A DNA stretch of 64,000 nt from Acorus gramineus. Lineage: Eukaryota; Streptophyta; Magnoliopsida; Acorales; Acoraceae. A program made the position numbers and the translations under genes. The notes beneath the pieces are model-generated. The model did not search any database. It had not been told where the DNA came from and saw only the letters and a program-made list of their open reading frames with translations. Of this stretch, positions 34,501-46,600 are shown piece after piece. Position 1 is the first letter of the stretch. Each line of letters begins with the position of its first letter. The DNA is taken from the NCBI GenBank assembly GCA_030737835.1, contig CM060847.1:8029873-8093872 (forward strand), read 5' to 3'.

Positions 34501-37500
34501 TGAATATAACCTGAATAGCTCCAAGTCCGCAGGTGGCGGCACCACTAGATTTAACCCCTGTCCAAGTACAAGAGAATTAGAAACACTAATAGAAACAGGA
34601 ATGAAAAGCCTTATCCAAGCAAACAGACTCATCTATATGTGGTTTATAATCTGGTGCCAAATTGCGAAGAAGCGGGGGTGACAGAACAGGGGCATTCATT
34701 TAAGTCCAACAATTAGCGGGTAACATAGATATCAAGGTGCTATGGTGTCAAATGCCTCCTGGGGACACCTTGGTGACTAGGTGCTCTTAGGCATTCTAAG
34801 CAGGTGCCTAGAACACATTTTCTTGTTGCTCTGTTTCTTTTATTCTCACCCCTTCATCCTCAACACCACTCTCCCTCACAATCCTAACTTAGTGAGCCTC
34901 ACACTCACAGGCTGTTACAGGACAGAAATCTGACATAATGAATCAATGACAGAGAAAAAAAAATTGCATTATCGCCAACCATATGAAAACCTCTCTCTTA
35001 TGAAGCAAGGTCTACTGCTCAAATCCTTTATTTTTATCATTCCTTACACACCCTTCGTCATCACCCTTTGCCTCGTCGCCGTTGACTTGGTCTGCCAGCT
35101 CCACTCTCAGCCACCTTCCCAATTCCAGGTTTCAGCATCCTCAACCTCAAGTCTAACCACGGGGTCCCCTCCTCCAGCCTCACAATCCAACCATCATGTA
35201 GCCCTTTGTGTGATTTTTGGGAAGGAATCCAAGGCACCCAGGCAATACCTGGACATGTTTATAACAAGCCCATATGCCTGCCTAGTTTGGGTACAGAAAA
35301 TTATCTTTAAGGTTCCCCACAGCCACAGGCATCATGGCACCTAGGCGGCACCTTAACATCTATGGTGCGTAAAAGACTCAGGAGAACTATAACTTAGATT
35401 TGCAGATAGAAGATCAAGGACATGATCTTGGCTTCCTAGAAACAACAGTTGCAGTATTGCACTTCCTCCATGAGTAAACTTAGGGTTGTCATATCATGGT
35501 AGGGCATTTATTTATAAATCAGGCATTACCATGCCCTATTAATATATTATGCAAGAAACACAAAATTATCTATGTGATGTATGGCTATGTCAGGTCTTGA
35601 GAGTTCTCAAATTTTGGAAGGATTAACTATATCAGGGCATCGATATATATTATCACAAATTCACAATGAAGTATCAAGCACACGCTGAATGAGGAATTAA
35701 TTTTTTTCTTTGGCACCATGTCTAATAAAAATAACCAGGACCTTGTAAGGGACAAACCGCATGGATATCTGAATGCTAGGTTATTTCTAGGGGATGAATG
35801 CATTTTAATTGTAGGATTCTGTGCAACCAATAATACTCCTTCATTTGCTGATCTGCTGTCAACTAACCAAACCAGAATCCTGCTTCATTAAGTCATGATG
35901 GCTACCTGTGCTCTAACTTCTAATGCTTATGTTGATCGCTGACAATGCTTTCTTGCAAACCAGTCAAATTATGTTGGCTGTTTTGCTTTTTATTTTTTTG
36001 TAAGATAAGATTGGATCATTAAAGGGAAATACCCCTCAAACAAAAGGAGACGAAAATTATCTCTGAAAAGAAAATTAAAATGAAGAAAAGAGAAAAAAAA
36101 AATAGAAAAAGCAAGAAGATTAAAGGTCATCCCCCAGTCACGACATGGCCCTCGACAAAAGCCCCTTGGTGGCTTTGCATTTGCTATCCTAAGATGTTCG
36201 AATCTACTATTCAGGATTTGAACTAGTAAATATGTGTCCTGAGTTCATGATAATGAATCATCTTATCAATCAAACATATGAACGTGTCACTGGTTTCAGT
36301 AATAGATTAACCATTTCATAACATGGCAGTTTCATGACCAATATGCATTATAAAAACACAAGTAAATTTCTCAAAGAAGATGATTGCCTTAACAACATGC
36401 AATATTTGGGACTTACCAGCTGCTTCAAAGATGTTACTAGCATAGAACAGGATGCCATTGATTCCACTTAGCTGCTGCAGTACAAGTAACCCAATTCCCA
36501 CCTGTAGAATATTACAAACCAAATTAAATAAATATGTAGTTCTAAGATGACAAAACTCTACCAAAATATAAGATGATCTCATAAGACAAGCTACAGTACC
36601 ATTAGAGGAAACCAATATCGTCTCTGCTTGAGATCCGAAAAATGGATTGTAGTCCTTCTGGTTGTTGATGCTACTGATCTCTGTACAGTGAAAATTTTCC
36701 ATATAAAAAAGCACTAGAAGAAATGCTTGCAATAAGTTGTTCAACAATAGAATATGGACAGCAGTTCAACCTTGACTTCATTCACTTCGGCAGTAATGTC
36801 TGTGTCAAATCCCCTCAGAACTTGCAATGAAACTTCAAAATCTTCCATCATTCCCATCTTTGCCTGCACATTCACAGAAGAACTTCAGAAGATGTTAAGG
36901 AAGTCCCATTCATTATATAGCAGGCACTAAATGGCTGATCTTACCAGCCACCTTGGAGATTCAGGAATGAAGAATAGTCCAGGAATCAATATTGTGCAGG
37001 GCAAAATTCCTGCAAACAAATAAAGATATGTTAAACAGCCTCCAGCAGAGACATCTGATCAATAAAACTTCATGTAATGATAGCAGTGGATCAGATGAAG
37101 TCCTCTTCCAATTCTGCTCTGTTTTTATTGTAGTAGTGGATGACAACTCTAAAGTTCTACTAACCAAGTTGCTATAAGTGATAGCTTAAATATATCAAAG
37201 CAGCAGCATGGTATTTCTGAGCATAATGGGAAATAAAGGCCGTCATTTGATTATCATGTGGAGAAAATTGTATTATGATAACTTGTTTCGTGGACCCAAG
37301 AAAGTAATGTCAGATGTCTTTCCTTATGTAATGAATAAAAAAATAACAGAACATCCATACCCAATCCAGCAAGAACCCTCCAGTGAACAAACAACCCCAA
37401 GACGTACGCCAGCAGAATCCCTATAGTGACAGAGAGCTAAATTGGGGGAAAAGGATGGGGGGGGGGGAAGAAATAAATGGAATGTCACGCTCTTTTTGTT

Positions 37501-38592
37501 GAGAAGAATAATGACTATGAAGTGCTTGATATGACCTTTGAACATGAACTAACCAACCTGATTCACAGCACCGAGAGATCCTCTCATGTTCTGAGGAGAA
37601 ATCTCCGCTATATACACTGGTACCTGACATGCAATGACACGCAGAAAATGGTATCATTTTAGATTAATAGTGCATTTGAGTTGATCCAGGGAATGATCAA
37701 AGTGAAAACCTACTGTGTAGGAGATGACTCCAACTCCAAATCCTTCAAGCAACCGACCCATATAGAGGAACGAAGAATCCTGCAGAGGAAGGAGAAGGAA
37801 GCTGAGGAAAGCTTTTCATTCAAAGTAGATATATCACTGAAAGAAAAGAACAGAAAAAAAAAAGAGAGAAAAGAATAGGAAGTCAGCTCACTTTGGCGAA
37901 AGAAATAGCAAGCCACCCAATGATGTTTGGTATGGAAGCAATCATGAGTGACTGCATATAAATGATGGGGATTCAGTTGGTTTGCATGACAATAAGGAAA
38001 ATGAGGAAAGACAAAAAGGGGGTGTAAGAGCAGAGAGCCGACCCCTTTGCGACCAATGTACTCGGCGATCTGGCCACTGGCTATAGCCCCGACCATGGCC
38101 CCAACATTTGATAGAGAGCCGAACAAAGAGAACTGTTCCACCCACCATTCAAAAGGATCCAAATCAGAGAAGCACAGTAAGGATTTTTTTTTTTTTTGAT
38201 GTAAATGAATCAATCATTCGCTGATTGGAGGCTCACCTCGGAGATGGAGAGGCCAAGATCCTTGATGATTTCGGATTGGGTGGGAGATGAATAACCCCCC
38301 TGTAAATTAAACATCACCGTAAATGGATCAATCATACGCTGATGGAATAATCAAACGAAAAAAAAAAAAAAAAACTTACGGTGAAACCGAACTGGATGGG
38401 ACCGAGAGCGACGATGAGGGTGCAGAGGACGACGGAAACGGAGGAGTCACGGATGACCTGGGCGGAGGAGGAGCTGAGCTTATCGATGAGGCTGGATTGC
38501 CTAGAACTCATCCTGTACCAGCTCCCCGTGTGAAGGAAGGGCTTCCTAAGGTCCCTCCCATCCTCACCACCACTCTCCTCCCTGAACGACAT
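31588..38592 (-). CDS. ERDL6: ERD6-like sugar transporter (18 exons)
   Basis: Exons (5' to 3' on the minus strand): 38592-38380, 38299-38237, 38132-38043, 37951-37892, 37779-37714, 37623-37558, 37436-37361, 37009-36945, 36863-36771, 36680-36600, 36501-36417, 34557-34511, 34419-34357, 34276-34217, 34103-34038, 33943-33884, 31974-31860, 31700-31588. Phases join without a break to give 493 residues, normal for the family. The N-terminus [19 protein letters not shown] is typical of ERDL6-type members. Major-facilitator sugar-porter marks include [41 protein letters not shown] and [12 protein letters not shown]. Relatives with this N-terminus are vacuolar glucose exporters that use the proton gradient. 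The exon 3 donor (GTCGGC) is weak. The two largest introns (about 1.9 kb each) hold repeats. Confidence 0.95.
32527..32597. repeat. Tandem duplication of about 36 bp in an intron
   Basis: CTCCAACTTCATGCGTAATG followed by CACAATCACCTTAAAA occurs twice head to tail in the 1.9-kb intron before exon 17 of the sugar transporter. The two copies are identical, so the duplication is young. Confidence 0.85.
33272..33319. repeat. Perfect 22-bp inverted repeat with 4-base loop
   Basis: GTGTTACTGAATCAATCTAT plus GA, loop ATGG, then the exact reverse complement. It lies inside the intron between exons 16 and 17 of the transporter. It can extrude as a cruciform in DNA or fold as a hairpin in pre-mRNA. Confidence 0.9.
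34724..35364. mobile_element. Candidate inverted-repeat element in transporter intron 11
   Basis: CATAGATATCAAGGTGC at the left and the reverse complement of the right end (CATAGATGTTAAGGTGCCGCC) match, with further TGCCTCCTGGGG / TGCCTGTGG similarity inside. The flanks AGCGGGTAA and GGTGCGTAA agree at 6 of 9 positions, a weak hint of a 9-bp duplication. No ORF with family resemblance. Confidence 0.4.
38200..38347. repeat. Direct repeats bracketing exon 2 of the transporter
   Basis: GTAAATGAATCAATCATTCG (38201) and GTAAATGGATCAATCATACG (38319) sit in the introns on either side of the 63-bp exon 2, each followed by CTGAT. Both have nearby A/T homopolymers. Confidence 0.75.
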
Positions 38593-38790
38593 CTCTGTCT
38601 CCCTATTATATGTTTGTATTGTCCGAATCCGAATTCTTCAAGGGAAAACGGGCGTCTCGTCTCCCCTCTTCTCATCCGCTGTTCAAAATTCTAAAATCAA
38701 ACCAGAAATATAGGTGGGCAAGGGAGAGAGAGAAAGAGAGAACAAGACGGATGAAGCCCCGGTTTTGGGGTCCCTCTAAAGAAAGACAGC

Positions 38791-38817
38791 CACCCCACCC
38801 CACCCCACCCCACCCCA
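38791..38817 (-). promoter_or_regulatory. G-quadruplex-forming repeat upstream of the sugar transporter
   Basis: The plus strand shows CCCCA repeated five times; the transporter's coding strand is therefore (TGGGG)n, five G4 runs with one-base loops, about 200 bp before the start codon. This is a textbook quadruplex pattern in the promoter or 5' leader. Function is inferred. Confidence 0.6.
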
Positions 38818-38829
38818 CATGTCATGAGT

Positions 38830-41390
38830 CAAGGCTGGCTCACTCGTAATCTTAGATTGGAATCACCATTATTGTTTTCCAGCTCAGCATATATCATCTT
38901 CAATCACGTTGTTGTTATTTATTTATTTATTTTTCAGTTTTTGTCTTCTTGAACAATTCCATGTGTGCTGGGCCCACCCCTATTTCTGTCTTCCCTCCCC
39001 GCCAACCACTATCAATCGTCTGATTTATGGACCCTCGCTCCTCTCTCATAGCTACACGGGGACTGGGACATAGATAGTGTACTATAAGATGATATTATCA
39101 TGGTTACACTACAAGAGTTTGGTGTACCATCTCAACACCTTCTAAACGTGGCGTCTAATAATGAATATGGTTCTTTTTCCAGCAGTTCACGTTTCCCCCT
39201 TAAATGTGTCAATAATGACTCACAAACCTCATTTTATAGGTCCCATATAAACTCTATAAGATAATACAAAGTATAATATCTATTTTATCATTTTTATCTT
39301 TTTCAATAATTACTCCCCATAATCAAGGAGTTGGTTACAATAGCTGATGCATCATGATTTTTTGAATTTGTTTGGAGGCTCAAATCCCATGATTTTTTTG
39401 TAATTAATAGTCTTCTCTCTTTTGCTTTATAAGATGAAAAAAAAAAAAAAACACAACTGTTTGTCTATCCCATCTACGGCTTCTTTTTCTTCTCCACCCA
39501 AAATAAATTTTGTATTTCGGTTATATTCTTTGTTTTGCATTTGTTACCATTTTTATTATTGAATTTAATGCTAAATATTAAATTCGATGACTCTTTTACA
39601 ACATTTTTTTTAAGAACACATAAAACCATATCAGAAGATTGTTTTCGAGGTTTTTCAAGCGTTGATTTGTTCTTCGGGGAACTTTTTAGCCTCCGATCAA
39701 ATCGGAAATCATAATTGAACGATTGGATGTCGTTTCCAATGTTTGTCAATTCAGGTACGGCCTTTTATTTTTTGTTTGTTTTGCATTTGTTATAATTTTT
39801 TTTTATTGAATTTGGTGCTAGATGTTAGATATGATAGTCTTAAATCTGGGGCATTTGATCTTTAAATTATTTAACAATTATATCTCGATGTCAGTTACAT
39901 TGTGTAATGTAACTAACTTTTAATTGCTTTATATAAACGAAGTCAGTTACATTTACAAATATAATTGACTTCTAATGTAATTTATTGTTAAAATTAAGTT
40001 ACATTTTATAAATGTAACTAAATTTTATTCTGAATTTTAATTTTATACTGTGATTTGTGTTTTATTTCTGCATTTATTGGAGAAAAAAAATTGCATCAAT
40101 CACAAAAACTTTGTTTGATGATTAGAATCGAAAAATTACAAATTAACAACAGTGTTTAAAAAAAATATTGATTATTCCTTATCGTTGGTTTTCTGGTTGA
40201 ATGAGAAGTTGCAAACAAAAATTTGGTTTTTTTTTTTTTTTGGTGTTTTTGATGAAATGTGTTTTTTTTAATGATTTAGTTTTTCAGTTTCTTTTTAAGA
40301 AATTCCAGAGAATTTGAATTTCGATTCTATTTTTAATGGTTTCTTTTTTTATTGGTTTTAAAAAAAATAGGTTTCTTGAAATAAATTGAATGTGTTGATA
40401 TGTTTTTCAAAAAAGGTGGGGATGGAATCTATGAGGGAGAAAATCGTGGGGTTTTAAATGAGGGTAATATTGTATTTTGACTTCTTAATTTTTTTTAAAA
40501 GTCAAACAAACAACCAATAAGATAATAATACCTCATAGGGCTTGTGAATGTGGCCTAAATAGTGGGGCCTGTGTAAGAAGACTCAAATATGACTATGTAA
40601 CTAGGCGTGACTATGTGTGATCAAATTATTAAATCGACTTTTTTTTTATGTATTTTGCATGTATATATATACACACGTACCCTTGAAAAAATTTATTTTG
40701 TAAAAAAATAAAAAATAAATTATTATTTAAATAGTATTCTTAAAAAAGATTTAAAATATGCACGAATATCTTTTCTTAATGGTATTTTTGTTAAATTTAA
40801 AATATTTATATTGTACATGATATCCTTTATAATAACATTTTTTAAAGGGTATTGTGATAATAGATTTTTCAATAGAGTATTTTAATAATATTAAATTTTT
40901 TGAGTGTGTATATGTAAAGATCTATTAGCTCGGGCTTGATTGACATTTTACTAATCCAAAGGCTTTGTTTAGTTTTGTTTTTATTCATTTTTTTTCTATT
41001 TCTTTCATCAGTTATATATAAATTCACATGATTTGTTTTGATGTTATAATTAAAATAAATGTATCTAAAAATTAAAAAAAAAAAAAACAAACAATGTGTA
41101 CTTCAAAATGTGATTCTTATGAGTGGGGATCAGGATATTTATGAAATAACTGTTGCGGAGAGAGGCCGAATGCAAAAAGTCAAACGGTGCGTCTGTCTGA
41201 AATGTGTTTTATGTGGTACCACATGATGCTACATTTTTCCAAATTCCATGTTTTATGGCCTAAAACGCCCAAAACATCAGAGAAACGTCTCCTAATCGCG
41301 CGCTGGTATGAACCAAAATATGAGTGACATAATGAACTGAGCCACAAAATAAATTGGATTATGTCGTTAAAAGAAAGCAATTGAAATCAG
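38830..41390. other. AT-rich intergenic, no gene supported
   Basis: Long A and T homopolymers (39436, 40228, 41070). A cluster of AGTTACATT and its inverse AATGTAACT appears four times or more within 39890-40025. CACTACAAGAG at 39108 may be a lone CACTA-type end. No protein family recognised. Confidence 0.45.
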
Positions 41391-42025
41391 TGTTAGGAAT
41401 ATGAATGCTCCTGATATTATGACTCTGTCCTAATCAACTCGTCCATATTAAAATTGATGAACTAATTATTATGTGCCACGCACTGAGGAGAGCAAAAAAA
41501 CAAGGCTATATTAGCTGGCAGTATCTGTGAGCGTGGTGTGGAATTTGTTGGTAAACGAATTTATGAAAGCCATCAACAAAACTCGAGATCAAACACAAGA
41601 ATGAAACACCATCACACAAAGAACACAAAATATACATAGTTCGGCATAAATCTATATTCACGAGACGAAAACAAATAATCCACTATAATAGTTGAAATAC
41701 AACAACATTAAAAAAATTTATAAACTCTTTTATGGAGTTATTATTTCTTAGAAGCCTCTCAATCTCTTTATAGATTTCTACATTGCATATCGTTCATGTC
41801 TAATTTTACCATGGAATCCTAGAGGCTATTCATATAGATAAATAAACTCATTTTCAAGTAATCTTCTAACAAACAAATTTGTAACAAACAAATCTATTTT
41901 CTTGATTTATGAGATTTACTTTTTGTCCACCTTAACATCGTTTATTAAATATTGATAAGACATAATCCCAATCGAATTAACTGGAGACTTTCTAGAAATT
42001 GATGGAATCCAACATATTCCTAGAG
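41391..42025 (+). repeat. Candidate solo LTR
   Basis: It starts TGTTAGGAATATG and ends near CATATTCCTA, an inverted terminal match of 10 bases (TAGGAATATG) suited to LTR ends. Inside, ACATAGTTCGGCATAAATC near 41634 resembles the TACGTGGTTCGGC block found in many plant LTRs. The right terminus is decayed and no 5-bp duplication is visible. Confidence 0.4.
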
Positions 42026-43220
42026 AAGAAAATAAAATGCATCATATGATACTTGGGGCAAATAAGAATTCATACAACAGAACACCCAAAAAAAGTCTAT
42101 ACAATATAACACCCAAAAATAGACAAGATGAAGATGGCATCGTTGTTAAAGAAGGGTTCTCTCTTTCTGCTTGTCTCTTCCTCGTCTCTTTTTTTTTTAA
42201 AAATCAGCGAGGGTTCACCCAACTTAACCTACTTGTCTCTTCCTTTTTCACCCTCCACAGTGAAAGTTCTGGTCCATTAAACTTTGCAAGATGCCCTGAT
42301 TTGAGGAGATAAATTGACTATAATTTTGGGATCTTCAACGTATATTGAACAATTTAATTGTCCAATACATTCATGCCAATTTAATTTAATCATTTTGATA
42401 TATACAATTTCATTAAATTCTTAAAAAAAATGTTAAAATTTAATCGATCCTAATTTTAATTTTAAAATTTGATAGAATATCTCAATTATAATGTCTTTAT
42501 AAAATCGAATGGTCATGATTATGTTGAACAATCAAATTATCCCACACGCGTTGGAACGAACTCAATCTCTATAATTTTAAATTCATCTTTGAGGGAAAAA
42601 AAGACTAGTGATATCCAAGGTAGCTGAATTTCTCTCCACTTCCGTGGACGCTCAATTAATCTGTGTGCCCCAACCTCCTCAAGATCAGTGGATCATATAT
42701 TTTTGTCTACGATGCCACATAAAGCAAGAAATGACCAATAGAGGCAATAGGAGAAATGGTAATGAAAAACTATTACCAAAAGAGGTAAATCAAAAGTGGA
42801 GAGATTTGGGTAATCGAAATGAATTTTATGTAGAGGGTATATATATGGATGGAGCTTGCAATTAGTCTTGGAAGTGTTATGGTCTTGAGTTTTCTTTTGT
42901 CAATTTTAATCTTAAGAATTGCATCAAGTGGTAAAAGGTTCACGGTAATGTCTCTAGCACGCTACGTCTGCTCACTGTTTAACTATACAGACACCACCAA
43001 AATTAGGTGAGAGATATATTTATTTATCTATACATTGAAAAGAGTAATGTCAAGGACAAATTAATACAGCACTGGATTTGGGAAGCGATCACATCAGATT
43101 CCCAACATACGCAAAATAATAAAGATTAAAAAAAAAACAACACCTCCACGCTTCCGCAAGAACTACAAGCGATCGAGGGAAGGGGGTGTTCTTATAATAT
43201 ATATAATATATGTATAATAA
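42026..43220. other. Intergenic, no gene seen
   Basis: An AT-rich stretch downstream (3') of the LEA gene. Short open frames at 42037-42312 and 42608-42865 have no recognisable domain. Confidence 0.45.
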
Positions 43221-43916
43221 TTAGTTAATCCTGGCACCAAGATTGGCCGCAGCATCGGAGGCCTTCTCCTTGGCAGACTCGTAGGCTGACTTGGCCTGAT
43301 TGGTCATTGTGTCCCTTGCAGTTTCGTAGGCATGAGTCGCACCGTTTATGGCGTCTTTGTACCCATTCTCTGCCGCATTCTTCCCCTCATCCGTCGCCCC
43401 CTTCGCTCCCAAAGCATCCTCCGACCCTGTTATTTATATATAAATACCACATTCATATACATGCATTGAGAGATGGAATTAATTAATGCATTAATTGCAT
43501 ACCATAAACGGCGTCGGAGAACTTTTGTTTGGCCAAATTAGCAGCATCACCGGCTTTGTCCTTCATCTGGTTATCAGCTTCTCTAGAATTGTCGTGCCTG
43601 AAACCCATTCCCCTGCCATTCAAATTCAATTCGAACCATTGATCAAATGCATTATTACTATGATGAAGAAAAGAAAGAGAGAATTAATGAGTAGTACTGA
43701 CTCAGTGAATTTGTCCTTGGCCCAATCAGCCCATGATTCGGAGGCCTCCTTTGCCTGCTTGGCGGCCTCGGTGGTCTTGTCCTTTGCATCAGCAGCGAAA
43801 CGATTGGCTTCGACGCCGGCCTCCTCCATGGAGAAGGACGACACCAACAGTACCGACGACGACAATAGCATCATCAGCAGCGACACCAACAACAATGTCT
43901 GCTTTCCTTTTCCCAT
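43221..43916 (-). CDS. Late embryogenesis abundant (group 3 / LEA_4-like) protein with signal peptide (3 exons)
   Basis: Exons 43916-43702, 43597-43503 and 43426-43221 give 171 residues. The first donor is GTCAGT after ACTGA; the other sites are standard and phases agree. The N-terminus MGKGKQ plus a long hydrophobic stretch (about residues 7-28, LLLVSLLMMLLSSSVLLVSS) looks like a signal peptide. The rest is hydrophilic, rich in Ala, Lys, Glu and Asp, with 11-mer-like amphipathic repeats such as AAKQAKEASESWADWAKDKF, AANLAKQKFSDAVYG and SAYESAKEKASDAAANLG. Such proteins are disordered when wet and fold into helices on drying, protecting membranes or proteins. The secretory N-terminus implies action in the endomembrane system or cell wall. 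Stress or seed expression is inferred from the family. Confidence 0.9.
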
Positions 43917-44010
43917 AATAATTAATACAACCTTCCTTTAATAATAAATATATAAATAATTTGGGTGAATATTGCGTTATTGTAGATAGGAATGGCTGCG
44001 CGGTTGTGGT

Positions 44011-44019
44011 GTTTAAATA
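44011..44019 (-). promoter_or_regulatory. Probable TATA box of the LEA gene
   Basis: TATTTAAAC on the minus strand lies about 100 bp before the start codon. Further upstream CCCACGTTCG (near 44090) carries an ACGT core as in ABA-response elements. Confidence 0.5.
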
Positions 44020-44189
44020 GAGAAAAATTAATTAAGAAACAAAATAGACGGTTGTTGGTTTTGATGTTGCGGATAAATCCTCGCGAACGTGGGGCTCGTA
44101 AACTACATGACGCGGCGACATCCCACGATCCCTCTGTTCCGCGGACACCTCTTCGCTTCACACGTATCTCTTCTATATAATATTATATT

Positions 44190-44647
44190 AATTTTTTTTT
44201 TTTTAATATATTATGTCAGAAGACAACTGCCTCGCCTCTTTATCTCGTATTGGGCCGCTTAGCGGGTTGCTGGTTCTAAGATAATGGGCCGGCCTTCATC
44301 AAACGGAATGAAGGACGTGCAGAGTCTCTCAGCGAGCACATCTAGTTTTAAAATGTTACATTTAAGCCATTTTTACTGTCCATCTAATGGCTTATATATT
44401 TATTTTTTTTCTAAATAATACATATCATCTAATTAATAAGATATTTATTTGTATAAAATGTATATATATATATATATATCTAACAAAAAGTATTTCTTGA
44501 TAGAGCCACTGAAAAAGGCTAATGAGATGCATAAGACTATAAAAAAAACTAAATATAACCGAGCTCATTTATTTTCTCCACGGAATTGTCCATCATCTCC
44601 TTGCCCCAATATAATGATCTGTCATCTTACCGCCCACCAATATTAAG
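44190..44647. other. AT-rich intergenic with (AT)n run
   Basis: No gene. A TA dinucleotide run at 44460-44479 and fragments like TAATACATATCATCTAATTAAT resembling the foldback family near 1 kb. Confidence 0.4.
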
Positions 44648-45065
44648 CCCCCCATTTGGATAGATATATAATTAAGTTATTATGAGGTTCATGATTTTTT
44701 AAGTATAAACAAGGATAAAATATTTTTTTATTATTATATTTTGAATTATTTTCATTGATAAACATAATAATAATTTTTTTTAAAAAAATGTGAATAAGGT
44801 ATAGATAAGAATTTATAAAAGGTGAAAAAACAATAACAATTGATTGTACAGTTGATTTATAAGAGGTAATGACAATTAATTTGACAGTAGGCTCACGTAT
44901 TCTTTTATGTTGAATAATCTGGAATAACTTAATTCCAGGGGTTGACTAGAATTCTGATATACAGATTCTCATTTATTTCAGTGTTTCAATTCAAACACCC
45001 ATTTTAAAGTTATTCTTATTAATTCTCACTTTTTTCGAACCCTATTCTCGAATACAAAATGTTCC
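44648..45065. mobile_element. Degenerate relative of the hAT-like MITE at 49813
   Basis: Colinear matches with 49813-50260: (C)ATTTGGATAGA, AACATAATAATAA, GAATAAGGT, TATAAGAGGTAATGACA, ATACAGATTC and CAAACACCCATTTT. Ends are decayed and no duplication is preserved, implying an older insertion. Confidence 0.5.
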
Positions 45066-45496
45066 CAACTGGTGTCCCTTCCACAATGACAAAGTATCAC
45101 CCTGTTGGTGTGCCTTTTTAACGATGATAAATGCTATTATGCTATATATTTTTAGCCCCGGCCTCATTAGACAATAATCTCAGTAAATTGACGAGTTTGT
45201 TTGGATTCGAGTTCACTTTTAACTATAGACAAGAACAAAAAAAAAAAAAACATTAGTAGTAGATTTTCGGTTTGGCTGATCCAAGGTAAAATTTGTGTGT
45301 TATGCTCTTCTTCTCGGTGAATTTCTACCATACAATTCAAAACTCAGTAAATTTTCTTGTACACGCTGATCTCGTTTTGGCTTTTGTATTAGTACCATTA
45401 TATATGTACAGCCCCAGTTACAAATCCTACCTATAATATTCACATGTTTTATATGTTTTTTTACATGTATATTTCACATAACTAATTGTATCTATA
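45066..45496. other. Intergenic, no gene seen
   Basis: AT-rich stretch between a decayed MITE and a composite repeat element; nothing recognisable. Confidence 0.4.
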
Positions 45497-45713
45497 TTCT
45501 ATATGAAGCGGGCACAGGACGCACGACTTCAACCTATTTGCAGATGGGGGCGGATATTCTCACCACCCCATTTATATTAAACACCACTCTTTATTTACAA
45601 TATTGTCATCCGAGCATAACTTCCAAAAATGCATTAAGGGCACCACCCTCCCCTTCTCACCACCCCAAGTAATTGGATAGGTCAATCCCACCACCTTAAA
45701 TAATTGGCATAAA

Positions 45714-46266
45714 TTAGACACATGGAATGTCTACATAATTATATTTTCTAGATAATGGCTTTATCGATGAAAACAAAAAAAAAAACATGTAGGTTCTGGA
45801 ATGAGTTAGACACATAGAGTGTCTACATAATTATATTATTAGACAATTCCTATGTCGATGAAAAAGAAAAAAAATCATGTAGGTTCTGAAATGAGTTAGA
45901 CACATATGATGTCTACATAATTATATTTCCTAGACAATGGCCATGTCGATGAAAATAGAAAAAAAAAACCTTATGTTCTTGAATGAGTTAAAGACATAGG
46001 GTGTCTACATAATTATATTTATTAGACAATTCTTATATCGATAGACATAGAAAAAAAATCCTATAGGTTCTGGAATACGTTAGATACATGAGATGTCTAC
46101 ATAATTATATTTTCTAGACAATGACCTTGTCGATGGAAACAGAAAAAAAAAACATGTATGTTTTTGAATGAGTTAGACACATGGAGTGTCTACATAATTA
46201 TATTTTTTAGACAATATCCATGTCGATGGAAACAGAAAAAACTCTGTAGGTTCTGGAATGAGTTAT
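45714..46266 (+). repeat. Minisatellite, six units of about 92 bp with dimeric order
   Basis: GAcACAT..GTGTCTACATAATTATATT starts units near 45717, 45809, 45899, 45993, 46083 and 46176 (spacings 90-94). Units 1, 3 and 5 share TTTCTAGAcAATGG-type centres, and units 2 and 4 share TTATTAGACAATTC. The array therefore alternates two monomer types, a higher-order repeat of about 184 bp. Each unit also has an A-run and AGGTTCTGGAATGAGTTA. Confidence 0.88.
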
Positions 46267-46600
46267 AGTTGTGTGTTTAACTACACTAATGTCAATGGTT
46301 GTAGTAATTGGAGACGGTTACTGTCGAATACATAAATGTATGAAGCTTTAATGTTATTTTTTGAAATGATAGACACATTGTGTATTGAGTATATGTGTAT
46401 AGTTAGACAATTTGCGTGTCAATTCCTGCATAAATCAAGTTATTTCATAAAACATAAGAAGAAAAAAAATCATAAATTCAGCAAGAGTTACTTATCCACA
46501 CTTAGGTCTCTTCAATTAATCCATTGATAAACATTGAGAACACTTAAAGCTATATTTACAAAGAAAACCATCTAACGTTTGATCAAAACCAACATTCAAA

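Noticed and set aside
45714-46266. CRISPR-like array of regularly spaced repeats
   Set aside because: Units are repeated along their full length with no unique spacers, no cas genes are present, and the DNA is from a plant nucleus.
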